39,966 nucleotides of DNA, taken from IMG/VR virus record IMGVR_UViG_3300022920_000289, positions 1 to 39,966 of that record; one strand, written 5' to 3'. Below are positions 14,098 to 22,008 of this stretch, in pieces (within the stretch, counting starts at the first letter, position 1; each line of letters starts with the position of its first letter). This DNA comes from a virus. A program made the translations under genes and the position numbers. The notes beneath the pieces were generated by a model that did not search any database, was not told the origin of the DNA, and saw nothing but the letters and a program-made list of their open reading frames with translations.

Positions 14098-14126
14098 AGT
14101 ATAACATAAAAATATTATGATTGCAA
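14098..14126 (-). promoter_or_regulatory. sigma-70 promoter of yggX unit
   Basis: TTGCAA (14121-14126), 17 bases, TATACT (14098-14103) on the minus strand, giving a short leader to the yggX start with GGAG as ribosome-binding site. It is back-to-back with the plus-strand promoter at 14199-14226. Confidence 0.75.
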
Positions 14127-14198
14127 GTATTATTTTACTTGACAGTATGTCACAGTTGCATTAGGTGCATACCGAGTCTTCGTAGAATGCAGTTGTTT

Positions 14199-14226
14199 TT
14201 GGTGTTTTTTAGTGCTATATTATAAT
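14199..14226 (+). promoter_or_regulatory. promoter of the plus-strand small-gene operon
   Basis: TTGGTG (14199-14204), 16 bases, consensus TATAAT (14221-14226), followed by AATAATAGTAG. It drives the only plus-strand genes in the window. An upstream TTGACA (near 14140) has no suitable -10. Confidence 0.6.
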
Positions 14227-14232
14227 AAATAA

Positions 14233-14372
14233 TAGTAGAGAAACACACTATCGTTTCGCTATTCGGCACTGGGAAAGACCAGAGCAGGCGCAGACTGCTT
14301 TATCAAACGAATGACGCTGTGAAAAGACACAGGGTATTGCTTTCCTCAAGCATCCTAACATGGAGAAATAAA
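14233..14372 (+). ncRNA. hairpin-rich 5' leader of the plus-strand operon
   Basis: About 140 bases between the promoter and first start codon hold four successive small hairpins: CTGG-GAAAGA-CCAG, GCAG-GCGCAGA-CTGC, CTGTG-AAAAGA-CACAG and GCTT-TCCTC-AAGC. A leader this long is unusual in this compact genome. It could be a regulatory element, an RNA thermometer or protein-binding leader, or an independent small RNA; it matches no riboswitch I know. Confidence 0.5.
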
Positions 14373-14558
14373 ATGACACTAAACTTATTTGGTGCCTTTG
14401 CAAATCTTTTTGGCGGGCGTAAAATGTCTGCAAGTTACAGAAAAGATTTATTGACTTGGGCAAAAATTGAATATGCAAACGACTGGCAGTTTGCTTATAA
14501 CTATATGATTGAAAACGATGGGCAAGCGCCTACTAGACACACACAAGGAATAAACTAA
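14373..14558 (+). CDS. hypothetical small protein (61 aa)
   Basis: A 61-residue protein starting MTLNLFGAFANLFGGRKMSA, with GGAG 9 bases upstream of the ATG. The aromatic stretch YRKDLLTWAKIEYANDWQFAYNYM recalls small proteins of marine alphaproteobacteria and their phages. It heads the operon and its TAA overlaps the next ATG (TAATG). A longer upstream frame lacks a ribosome-binding site. Confidence 0.7.
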   Translation: MTLNLFGAFANLFGGRKMSASYRKDLLTWAKIEYANDWQFAYNYMIENDGQAPTRHTQGIN

Positions 14559-14806
14559 TGCTTAATAGTATTATCACATCATTAATTAACTTTAATAAAA
14601 ATAGAGAGTATAGAGCGGCTGTTCGCACTACTGTCAATGAACTTTCGAAACTTTCTAACCATGAGCTAAATGATATCGGTATCGCACGTGGCGACATTTA
14701 TCATATTGCACATAGTTCATACAAGAAACCAAAGCAAGTGACACTATCTGATATTTCAGAAATGACAAATATCGAAACAAACGCTAACTTGAAAGGTTTT
14801 GTATAA
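14558..14806 (+). CDS. DUF1127 (YjiS-like) small protein
   Basis: An 82-residue protein with a DUF1127 core: NREYRAAVRTTVNELSKLSNHELNDIGIARGDIYHIAHS (residues about 15-53), namely the L-S-(N/D)-x-x-L-x-D-I-G-(I/L)-x-R motif. DUF1127 proteins are abundant in alphaproteobacteria, where some bind RNA or tune phosphate and C1 metabolism. The phage may use one to mimic a host regulator. TAATG joins on both sides show translational coupling. Confidence 0.85.
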   Translation: MLNSIITSLINFNKNREYRAAVRTTVNELSKLSNHELNDIGIARGDIYHIAHSSYKKPKQVTLSDISEMTNIETNANLKGFV

Positions 14807-14988
14807 TGGCTACACTAGTAATGAATACAACATCTAACTTAGGTAAGATAGTAAGTAGAGGCTTAATTACATTTGCAATGGGCGTATGGGCATTTGGTGA
14901 ATCAGCAGGTCGTGCAAGAGCGGCTGAAGCACTTTGGAGAGAAGGCTTTCACGAAGAAGCAAAACGTCTAATGTTGGAGAACAAATAA
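14806..14988 (+). CDS. hypothetical membrane-anchored small protein (60 aa)
   Basis: A 60-residue protein with one hydrophobic segment ([14 protein letters not shown], about residues 20-33) followed by a helical tail [20 protein letters not shown]. The tail resembles the SIKQLREMGMHDKANEI helix of the sixth gene. No known family. Its stop overlaps the start of the c-subunit gene. Confidence 0.65.
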   Translation: MATLVMNTTSNLGKIVSRGLITFAMGVWAFGESAGRARAAEALWREGFHEEAKRLMLENK

Positions 14989-15212
14989 TGACTGGTGATA
15001 TCGCAATGATGGGCGCCTATATTGGTGCAGGGTTAGCAACTTTAGGCATGGGCGGCGCAGCCATCGCAGTAGGAATGATTGTTGGTAGTGTACTTAAAGT
15101 AATGCCAAAGAAAGGCGACACAGGAACAATGTTCGTTGGTGTTGCATTTGCAGAAGCATTAGGTATCTTTGCATTCTTAGTAGCACTACTATTAATGTTC
15201 GCAGTATTATAA
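14988..15212 (+). CDS. atpE: F1Fo ATP synthase subunit c (phage-encoded)
   Basis: A 74-residue two-helix proteolipid. Helix 1 (about 9-36) has the glycine-rich packing face [18 protein letters not shown]; helix 2 (about 47-74) carries the proton-binding glutamate E56 in [20 protein letters not shown], matching alphaproteobacterial c subunits. Length is slightly below the usual 75-85. The loop reads [11 protein letters not shown] and lacks the invariant Arg-Asn/Gln-Pro that contacts subunits gamma and epsilon, and is about five residues shorter. It should insert into the c-ring but may couple poorly, so uncoupling or inhibition is as plausible as augmentation. The ATG is fixed by TAATG overlap. 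Confidence 0.9.
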   Translation: MTGDIAMMGAYIGAGLATLGMGGAAIAVGMIVGSVLKVMPKKGDTGTMFVGVAFAEALGIFAFLVALLLMFAVL

Positions 15213-15415
15213 TGAACATAAACGCAGAAATAGTACAACGCATCGGCTTTTACTCTTTCGTAATTATGTCATCATTAATTGTCATTTGCATAGGTTTTGG
15301 TTTCTATGCAGTTATCGACAAATACAAACAACCAGACTGGGCAGAAGTATGCATCGAAAAAGGTGGAGTCCCAGTACAATTAGAAAAGTCATACTTTGAC
15401 TGTAAGGGAATATAA
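15212..15415 (+). CDS. small membrane protein with two exported cysteines (67 aa)
   Basis: A 67-residue protein with one transmembrane helix (FYSFVIMSSLIVICIGFGFYAV, about residues 13-34, itself carrying a cysteine) and a soluble tail holding two further cysteines (EVCIEKGG, FDCKGI) that could form a disulfide in the periplasm. It follows atpE with a one-base overlap and could act on the same membrane complex. No recognised family. Confidence 0.65.
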   Translation: MNINAEIVQRIGFYSFVIMSSLIVICIGFGFYAVIDKYKQPDWAEVCIEKGGVPVQLEKSYFDCKGI

Positions 15416-15416
15416 T

Positions 15417-15560
15417 ATGTTAAAGAAATTTATGAAATTAATGGAATACAGAAGTTATTGTATGAGTATTAAGCAACTTAGAGAAATGGGCATGCATGAC
15501 AAAGCTAATGAAATCTCTGAATTTAAACACAATATGTATAAAACAAGTTAATAAAATAAA
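15417..15560 (+). CDS. hypothetical small protein (47 aa)
   Basis: A 47-residue protein, MLKKFMKLMEYRSYCMSIKQ followed by LREMGMHDKANEISEFK. AGGGA lies 7 bases before the ATG. The helix resembles the tail of the third gene ([14 protein letters not shown]), hinting at a shared origin or partner. Last gene before the terminator. Confidence 0.6.
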
Positions 15561-15577
15561 CACATCAATAAAAAGAA

Positions 15578-15600
15578 AAAAGACCCTTTCGGGTCTTTTC
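15578..15600 (+). terminator. bidirectional rho-independent terminator
   Basis: AAAAGACCC-TTTC-GGGTCTTTT, an 8-9-bp stem with a tetraloop and A/T runs on both sides, lies between the plus-strand operon and the convergent spoVR gene and can serve both. Confidence 0.88.
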
Positions 15601-15602
15601 CA

Positions 15603-17102
15603 TTATTTACGTTTACGTTTACATTCATACACATCAAGTGTTTTATCATTATACTCACTGTGTAGTTTCACATCATAACCCCACAATTTTTGTACATGAG
15701 TTAATACTTGTTCTGCATCACCACGATTTAATCTCTTACCATTAAAAGAGTTATGCGTAAGTGTAAGTTCACGTGTCTCTGCAACATCCGCTTCTGTTAC
15801 TTGAATGTCTGGTATCATTGCTGCTGTTACATATTGCTGTGACAATGCTTTACGTACATTCTTGTATCCTCGTTCATTATGAATAGAACTTACATGATAA
15901 TCATCATAATATTCTTCATCATGCAGAACAAACAATTTCCAATCACGAATAACTTTAGGTCCCAAGAACTGTAAGATAGCACTTTCATCACGATAGTTTG
16001 CAACAACGTCTTTAATCGTGTCACGCCAGTTAGTACCTACGATATGTGGGAACCACGCTTCGTCTTCTTTGTCTGGAGTTTCACATACACGTTGAATATC
16101 TTTCAGAATAGCAAAGCCAAGTGCATATGGGTTAAATCCGCTGTAGTTCTGTGAGTTAAAGTTCGGTTGATATAGAACTGCACTGTGTAAAGCAAAGAAC
16201 TCCATCATTGCGCCATCATCGACTTTTCCTTGATCATATAATTTATTAAAGATGTAATGGTGTGTAAATGATGCAAAGCCCTCGTTCATAACTTTTGTCT
16301 GATATTGTGGATAGAAGTATTGTGCAATACGTCTAACAATGCGACATAGTTCACGTTGCCAAGGTGCAAGAACAGGAGAATGCTTTTCTAAGAAGTATAG
16401 CAAGTTTTCTTCTGGTTCTGACGGCCAGGTATTTTGCGTAGATTTTTCTTCTTTTGCTTTCTTCGGTACTGTATTCCACAATTCATTAACTTGTGATTGT
16501 AAGTACTCACTACGTGCTTTTTGTTTTTCATACTCACGTCTTGCATTTAATTTTGGTGGACGCTTGTACTTGTTGATAGACTGATACTGAATAGCATGAC
16601 ATGCATCAAGTGTTTCTTCTACGATATCTGCACCATAACGTTCTTCGCATTCTCTAATATACTTCTTAGCAAATAACAAATAATCAACAATTGCATCAGG
16701 TGATGTCCACTGTTTAAATAGATAATTGTTCTTAAAGAAGTGATTATGACCAAATGCGGCATGCGCAATCACAAGTGCTTGTGTAGTCATAGAGTTTTCT
16801 TCCATCAAATAGTTGATACACGGATCACTATTGATAACAAGTTCGTATGCTAATCCCATACGACCTGCTTGATACTGTTGCATATTAGAAATGAAACTCT
16901 TACCGTAACTCCAATGGTCATACATCAATGGCATCCCAACTGAACTGTAAGCATCAAGCATTTGTTCTACTGTAATGATTTCAATCTGATTAGGGAAACA
17001 ATCTAGTCCCATGTCTTCGACTGCAATCTCCTCACAAGCATCCATCACTGAGTATAACTTATTAAAGTCCCAATGTGATCCTGTGTAAAGTAACTTACTC
17101 AT
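15603..17102 (-). CDS. spoVR: SpoVR/YcgB family protein
   Basis: A 499-residue cytoplasmic protein of the SpoVR family (E. coli YcgB, about 510 residues), found beside YeaH and PrkA in many bacteria and linked to stationary phase or stress; its activity is not established. Family landmarks include QMLDAYSSVGMPLMYDHWSYGK (near residues 47-68), LAYELVINSDPCINYLMEEN, HAAFGHNHFF and EGFASFTHHYIF. Near full length, so likely functional. It overlaps yeaH by 4 bases and is the last gene of the PrkA operon. Confidence 0.93.
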   Translation of the reverse strand: MSKLLYTGSHWDFNKLYSVMDACEEIAVEDMGLDCFPNQIEIITVEQMLDAYSSVGMPLMYDHWSYGKSFISNMQQYQAGRMGLAYELVINSDPCINYLMEENSMTTQALVIAHAAFGHNHFFKNNYLFKQWTSPDAIVDYLLFAKKYIRECEERYGADIVEETLDACHAIQYQSINKYKRPPKLNARREYEKQKARSEYLQSQVNELWNTVPKKAKEEKSTQNTWPSEPEENLLYFLEKHSPVLAPWQRELCRIVRRIAQYFYPQYQTKVMNEGFASFTHHYIFNKLYDQGKVDDGAMMEFFALHSAVLYQPNFNSQNYSGFNPYALGFAILKDIQRVCETPDKEDEAWFPHIVGTNWRDTIKDVVANYRDESAILQFLGPKVIRDWKLFVLHDEEYYDDYHVSSIHNERGYKNVRKALSQQYVTAAMIPDIQVTEADVAETRELTLTHNSFNGKRLNRGDAEQVLTHVQKLWGYDVKLHSEYNDKTLDVYECKRKRK

Positions 17103-18385
17103 GTTTCTTTCCTATCTTTAGCGAAAATCTTTCTGAATATCGGATATACATCTGATGGTTTCTGTACTCGTTCTGCTACCATGTTTTGATTACTACCGAC
17201 AATATTATCATACACTTCCATTAACTGATGTGCAAAGCCGCCAAGCATTCCCATTCCTCTTGGTTCTCCAACTTCAATATAAGAGAAGAACTGAGATACT
17301 GGTAGAATGTCATTCTGTAGAATTTCAAGTAATTTACCGTTGTCATCGCTCCAGTTATCACCGTCACTTGCTTGTGCAAAATATACATTCCACTCACTCG
17401 GAGAATAACGTTCACTCATAATATCTTTAGCAAGTTCAAATGCACTAGATACAACTGTACCACCACTCTCGCGTCCTGTAAAGAATTCTTCTTCATCACA
17501 TTCTTTAGCTTGTGTATGGTGACGAATGAATACTGCATCGACACGTTTGTACTTACGAGAGATAAACAAGTTAAGCATCATAAAGAAACGCTTTGCTAAA
17601 TCTTTATGGCTCTCTGTCATTGATGCTGAAACATCCATAATAAAGAATACAACAGCTTGTGAACTTGGCTTCGGTGATGTTGTGAAGTTATTATAACGTA
17701 AGTCTACTGGATCAATGAACGCTACCGCTCTAGCACGAATGCGAAGACTACTAATTTCTTCTTCAAGTTCTAAACGCTTATCTTCATCTTCTTCTGTTTC
17801 TAGTAGTGCTTCTAGTTCACGTATCTTACGCATCTTAGGCTTCTGTAGAGCGATCCTACGACCCATAGAGTTAATCATTGACTTCTCTAGATTAAGTTGT
17901 GCAGGATTGCCATCATTAGTGAAGCCACTACGATGCATTTCTACTTTCTCTACAACTTTGTTTTCTTTAGAAATCATATGAGGAAGTTCTAAGTCTTCGA
18001 ATAAGATGTTTACAAATTCATCATTAGATAATGCAAATTGAAAATCATCTTCGCCCTCGCCGTCTGGTGAACCTTGCGATCCTCCTCCGCCTTCGCCGCC
18101 CTGAGGCTTCTGTAGTAGATCACCCTCTACAAAGTCTTCATTGCCTGGAAGTACGATATCACGTGAGCCACTGTCTGACTTGTGACCAAATGATGGCTCA
18201 CTGATACCTTTACGATTGATAGTAACGTCTTGGTCATCGCCAGATCCTTTGATAGAGCGACCACCTAATTTTTCGTGAATACTTTTACGTATTTCATCTT
18301 TGGTGCGTTTGAGAAACTTTTGTCTGTTTCCCGAACTCTTACCACCTGGATTTTTGCGTCTGTCAATAATAGTATTGTTTGGCAT
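17099..18385 (-). CDS. yeaH: YeaH (DUF444) family protein
   Basis: A 428-residue protein of the YeaH/YhbH family with a C-terminal vWA-like domain. The metal site DxSxS is visible as FIMDVSASMTES (near residue 250) and ASDGDNWSDDN follows. N-terminal features are RRKNPGGKSSGNRQKF and IHEKLGGRSIKG; the middle holds an acidic, glycine-rich linker (GGEGGGGSQGSPDGEGEDD). It is thought to work with PrkA kinase in stress response. Length fits E. coli YeaH (427). Ten bases separate it from prkA. Confidence 0.93.
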   Translation of the reverse strand: MPNNTIIDRRKNPGGKSSGNRQKFLKRTKDEIRKSIHEKLGGRSIKGSGDDQDVTINRKGISEPSFGHKSDSGSRDIVLPGNEDFVEGDLLQKPQGGEGGGGSQGSPDGEGEDDFQFALSNDEFVNILFEDLELPHMISKENKVVEKVEMHRSGFTNDGNPAQLNLEKSMINSMGRRIALQKPKMRKIRELEALLETEEDEDKRLELEEEISSLRIRARAVAFIDPVDLRYNNFTTSPKPSSQAVVFFIMDVSASMTESHKDLAKRFFMMLNLFISRKYKRVDAVFIRHHTQAKECDEEEFFTGRESGGTVVSSAFELAKDIMSERYSPSEWNVYFAQASDGDNWSDDNGKLLEILQNDILPVSQFFSYIEVGEPRGMGMLGGFAHQLMEVYDNIVGSNQNMVAERVQKPSDVYPIFRKIFAKDRKET

Positions 18386-18395
18386 TATATGTCCT

Positions 18396-20330
18396 TTAGT
18401 TAGACTTCTGGACTCGCATATACCATTCTACTAGTCGTTTAACTTGACGTTCTGTATAACCTTTTTCAGTCATACGTGAAACGAAATCATCATGCTTACC
18501 TTGGTCATCTTTTGATTTCTTGCTACCGAATGAAATTACTGGAAGTAGTTCTTCTGTTCCTGCAAACATTTTGTTTTCGATAACTTCTTTCATCTTTTCA
18601 TATGCTGTCCAAGGAGGGTTACTACCTTCATACTTTGTTCTCGCACGTAGAACCCAATTCACTACTTCATTTCTAAAGTCTTTTGGATTAGCAATACCAG
18701 CTGGCTTTTCAATCTTTTCTAATTCGTCATTAAGAATAGAACGGTCAAATAAGTTACCAGTGTCTGGGTCTTTGTAATCAATGTTCTGAATCCAGTGATC
18801 TGCATAATCGATATAACGATCAAACAAGTTCTGTCCGTATTCATTATAGCTTTCTAAGTATGCTTTTTGAATTTCATTACCTACATCTTCTGCATATTTA
18901 GGAGCAAGATAATCTTTAATATAACCAATCAAACGTTCTTCGGTTTCTTCTGGGAATTGTTCACGCTTGATAGCATTCTCTAGCACATGCATTAGATGCA
19001 CTGGGTCTGCCGCAACTTCATTTGCATCATGGTTGAATGTCTGAGACAAAATCTTAAATGCGAAACGTGTTGACATACCTGCCATACCTTCGTCTACTCC
19101 TGCTACGTCACGATACTCTTGCATCGTCTTTGCTTTAGGATCAACATCATGTAGGTTCTCACCGTTGTATACACGCATCTTTGCAGGAAGATTACTATTT
19201 GTATGTGTCTTTAGACGTGACAAAATAGAGAACTGTGCAAGCATATCTAGTGTATGCGGTGCGCAACGACTGTCATCAAGGCCAGATGATTTAAGCATCT
19301 TGTCATAGATAGATGTTTCTTCTGTAACACGTAGACAGTAAGGGACTTTAACGATGTATACACGATCCAAGAACGCTTCGTTGTTCTTGTTGTTTCTGAA
19401 TGCTTCCCATTCGCTTTCGTTAGAGTGTGCAACTACTACGCCGTTAAACGGGATTGCTGAGATACCCTCAGTACCCATATAGTTACCTTCTTGTGTCGCT
19501 GTTAACAGTGGGTGTAGAACTTTGATTGGTGCTTTAAACATCTCAACAAATTCCATCATGCCCTGGTTACCACGACATAGACCGCCTGAGAACGCATATG
19601 AATCTGGATCATTCTGTGAGAAATACTCTAGCTTACGAATATCTGTTTTACCAACCAGTGATGAAATATCTTGATTGTTATCATCGCCCGGTTCTGTTTT
19701 CATAATACCGATTTGTTTCAGTTTCGATGGATACATCTTTACTACTGAGAACTTAGAGATATCACCGTCATATTCTTCTAGGCGTTTGACTGCCCAAGGC
19801 GAAAGAAGACCAGATAAGTAACGCTTTGGAATACCGTATTCGTTTTCCATATCATCACTAAAATCTTTTGGATCGAAAAGTCCTAGAGGCGTTTCATATA
19901 CTGGAGAGATTTCATCGCCAGCTTTTAGAACATACATAGGATGCTGTTCCATTAATTCTTTTAGTCGTTCTGCAAGAGAAGACTTACCACCACCAACTGG
20001 ACCAAGAAGATAAAGAACTTGCTTACGTTCTTCTAGTCCTTGTGCCGAATGACGAAAGTATGCTACTAGACGTTCTACTGCTTCTTCCATCCCAAAGAAA
20101 TCTTTAAACGCTGGGTAGACTTTGATTGTTCTGTTTAAGAAGATACGACTTAGACGTTGGTCTGTGCTTGTATCTACGGTTTCTGGCTCACCGATTGCAT
20201 TAAGCATTCTTTCTGGAGCAGTTGCGTATGCTAGTTTATCTTTTTTGCACAACTTCAAATAGTCTTCTAACGACATTTCATCTTGTTGCTTACTAGCATA
20301 TACTTTACTGAATTTTTTTAATACGCCCAT
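18396..20330 (-). CDS. prkA: PrkA/YeaG serine protein kinase
   Basis: A 644-residue protein, the same length as E. coli YeaG. The N-terminal AAA-type domain has Walker A LLGPVGGGKSSLAE (near residue 95); the C-terminal part corresponds to the PrkA kinase domain. PrkA/YeaG is a nutrient-stress and stationary-phase regulator reported to phosphorylate or proteolyse partners. The start at 20330 has AGAGGAC upstream; an in-frame ATG at 20360 would include that site. It leads the PrkA-YeaH-SpoVR operon. Completeness suggests active reprogramming of host starvation signalling. Confidence 0.93.
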   Translation of the reverse strand: MGVLKKFSKVYASKQQDEMSLEDYLKLCKKDKLAYATAPERMLNAIGEPETVDTSTDQRLSRIFLNRTIKVYPAFKDFFGMEEAVERLVAYFRHSAQGLEERKQVLYLLGPVGGGKSSLAERLKELMEQHPMYVLKAGDEISPVYETPLGLFDPKDFSDDMENEYGIPKRYLSGLLSPWAVKRLEEYDGDISKFSVVKMYPSKLKQIGIMKTEPGDDNNQDISSLVGKTDIRKLEYFSQNDPDSYAFSGGLCRGNQGMMEFVEMFKAPIKVLHPLLTATQEGNYMGTEGISAIPFNGVVVAHSNESEWEAFRNNKNNEAFLDRVYIVKVPYCLRVTEETSIYDKMLKSSGLDDSRCAPHTLDMLAQFSILSRLKTHTNSNLPAKMRVYNGENLHDVDPKAKTMQEYRDVAGVDEGMAGMSTRFAFKILSQTFNHDANEVAADPVHLMHVLENAIKREQFPEETEERLIGYIKDYLAPKYAEDVGNEIQKAYLESYNEYGQNLFDRYIDYADHWIQNIDYKDPDTGNLFDRSILNDELEKIEKPAGIANPKDFRNEVVNWVLRARTKYEGSNPPWTAYEKMKEVIENKMFAGTEELLPVISFGSKKSKDDQGKHDDFVSRMTEKGYTERQVKRLVEWYMRVQKSN

Positions 20331-20365
20331 ATTAATTTTGTCCTCTTTTATTATATTCATATATA

Positions 20366-20394
20366 ACTATACTTATCATTTAAGTTACCGTCTA
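20366..20394 (-). promoter_or_regulatory. probable promoter of the prkA operon
   Basis: TAGACG (20389-20394), 17 bases, TATAGT (20366-20371) on the minus strand. The -35 is weak (four of six). ATGATAAGTATAG here also loosely resembles the late motif. Confidence 0.45.
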
Positions 20395-20406
20395 CTTTTA
20401 GATTTC

Positions 20407-21102
20407 TCAAGAATATCGATTAAATCCCCAAAATCTTTCAAAACAGAAATAACATTCTTCACAATGCTTTTCTATATCGTATGCAGGTTCATCAATAAAT
20501 GCTTCACAGCTACGAGTCACCGGATACAATGTATCCATTAGCCCTTGATTTATATAATGTTCTGCTACGCCCTTTTTGTCCACATTTGCTAATGGAGCCT
20601 TTAACGCAAACCATGATTTTTTTGATGACATGCGCTGTCGTTCTTCTATCCCAATACACGGCGATCCCCATTTATCACGCCACGCATAAAGTTCGGGAGC
20701 TTCTTCTTGTGTCGGGTTAGCGGTAATGCCATAGAAATGTGTTGCTAATCTTGCTGTTAAATATGCACGTTTTAAAACCTGCTGCTGGTCACTGACATAT
20801 GTGTCCGCTCTAGCTGTACCAACGAAATGCTCACCCCAGTTGTCATAGCCCGTTAATTCTGTAATACGTTTTATTACACGCTTTGCATAAATCTCTTGAT
20901 ATGGTTTCGTAGGAGTTACTCCAGTAACTGGATATATAACTAATTCTGGTAGTTCTTCTTTTGCAAATTTTGCAAGCATATAAGCTACTATAGCACTATC
21001 TGCGCCGCCACTTATTTTCATACCAATTCGATAATTATTATCATAATTAACAAACATCTCTGGTGTTAGTTCTATAGTTTCCTGTGAGTTTTCGAATATC
21101 AT
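20407..21102 (-). CDS. PP-loop ATPase, QueC-like
   Basis: A 231-residue adenine-nucleotide alpha-hydrolase. The PP-loop KISGGADSAIVAYML is at residues 29-43. The C-terminus CEECYFCFERFWGF recalls the zinc cysteines of QueC (7-cyano-7-deazaguanine synthase). Some phages use deazaguanine to modify DNA, but no QueD, QueE, FolE or DpdA gene is seen here. NAD synthase or asparagine-synthase-like activity is an alternative. It lies 12 bases from the glycosyltransferase gene upstream. Confidence 0.65.
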   Translation of the reverse strand: MIFENSQETIELTPEMFVNYDNNYRIGMKISGGADSAIVAYMLAKFAKEELPELVIYPVTGVTPTKPYQEIYAKRVIKRITELTGYDNWGEHFVGTARADTYVSDQQQVLKRAYLTARLATHFYGITANPTQEEAPELYAWRDKWGSPCIGIEERQRMSSKKSWFALKAPLANVDKKGVAEHYINQGLMDTLYPVTRSCEAFIDEPAYDIEKHCEECYFCFERFWGFNRYS

Positions 21103-21114
21103 CTTAATAAATTT

Positions 21115-21957
21115 CTATGTACTAGTAAATATATTACCAACACTACCACTGAATGTGAAGTGACCGATGTGGTCTAAATTAATGCACGGATCTAGCCATA
21201 CTTCGCCTCCTATAGCTTGCCATCTACGACAAAATGCATAATCTTCTGATAGATAACGTTTTGTATCAGGCTCATGCATACAGTCAAAGAACAGGTATGT
21301 CCACTTAGCAAATTCTTCATCTAGCGACAAATCATTGTTGAAGTATAACTCAGGATATGCCGCAATCATTTTCATAATGACTTCGCGTTTAATTAGCATA
21401 AATCCTGTTGCAGCATCTTTTAGTTTTACAAGTCCATCTTCTGTACGAATTGTTCCTTGTTCAGACTTATCAAAGTTCCATTCAAAATTTAGAGCATAGT
21501 TAGATGCGAGTCGTTGTAGATCATGCATTGTTACAGAATCATTATCAGATGCGGCCTTAGTCATTTTGTCCCAATTCAAATCTTTCTTTGGGTATGCACC
21601 AACAATAATATCTTTGTCATGTTGTAACATATGAAGAATATCAATAGGATCAAAGTTAATATCAGCATCGATAAACATTAGATGTGTTGCTTGCGGATTT
21701 GCCATCATATAAGCAACCATATGACACCTTGCCCTTGAGATAAGAGACTCGTTTGCTGATGTTGTTACTGAATAGGGAATTTCATGCTTCGTATAAAGCA
21801 TATGTGCTTTAGACCATGAACGAAAGAATGGCTCTGTTACCTGTCCGCCGTAGCATGGAGTACAATAATGTACATGTGTTTTTTTGATAAATTCTAAATC
21901 AATGTCTTTACGGTGCTTCCGAAGACTTTCAATTATGTCACTCAACTGTGTATCCAC
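21115..21957 (-). CDS. glycosyltransferase (GT-A fold)
   Basis: A 280-residue GT-A glycosyltransferase with the DxD motif FIDADINFDP (near residue 95) and a second acidic cluster YLSEDYAFCRRWQAIGG (near 240). An N-terminal YCTPCYGGQVTE is typical of this marine phage family. It probably glycosylates virion proteins, cell-wall components or modified DNA. GTG at 21957 is the furthest start; a TTG 12 bases in, with GTGGA at a normal distance, is an alternative. It has its own sigma-70 promoter. Confidence 0.8.
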   Translation of the reverse strand: MDTQLSDIIESLRKHRKDIDLEFIKKTHVHYCTPCYGGQVTEPFFRSWSKAHMLYTKHEIPYSVTTSANESLISRARCHMVAYMMANPQATHLMFIDADINFDPIDILHMLQHDKDIIVGAYPKKDLNWDKMTKAASDNDSVTMHDLQRLASNYALNFEWNFDKSEQGTIRTEDGLVKLKDAATGFMLIKREVIMKMIAAYPELYFNNDLSLDEEFAKWTYLFFDCMHEPDTKRYLSEDYAFCRRWQAIGGEVWLDPCINLDHIGHFTFSGSVGNIFTST

Positions 21958-21975
21958 TTCTTGTTACTTAGATTT

Positions 21976-22004
21976 ATAATACTATAATTAGGCACCTAAG
22001 TCAA
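21976..22004 (-). promoter_or_regulatory. sigma-70-like promoter of the glycosyltransferase
   Basis: TTGACT (21999-22004), 17 bases, TATTAT (21976-21981) on the minus strand. It overlaps the intergenic region right after the kinase gene. Confidence 0.6.
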
Positions 22005-22008
22005 GGAT

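Noticed and set aside
14140-14165. TTGACA on the plus strand as the main -35 of the small-gene operon
   Set aside because: No -10-like hexamer at 16-18 bases; the TTGGTG/TATAAT pair downstream fits better.
14248-14478. 76-aa minus-strand frame over the plus-strand leader
   Set aside because: It overlaps the leader hairpins and first gene of the plus operon and has no start signal.
15603-20330. Window as a bacterial chromosome because of the PrkA triad and atpE
   Set aside because: The same strand-continuous region holds gp41/gp61-type genes, PAAR, tail-fibre-like and many small virion-type genes and late-promoter motifs; no ribosomal or core metabolic operons appear.
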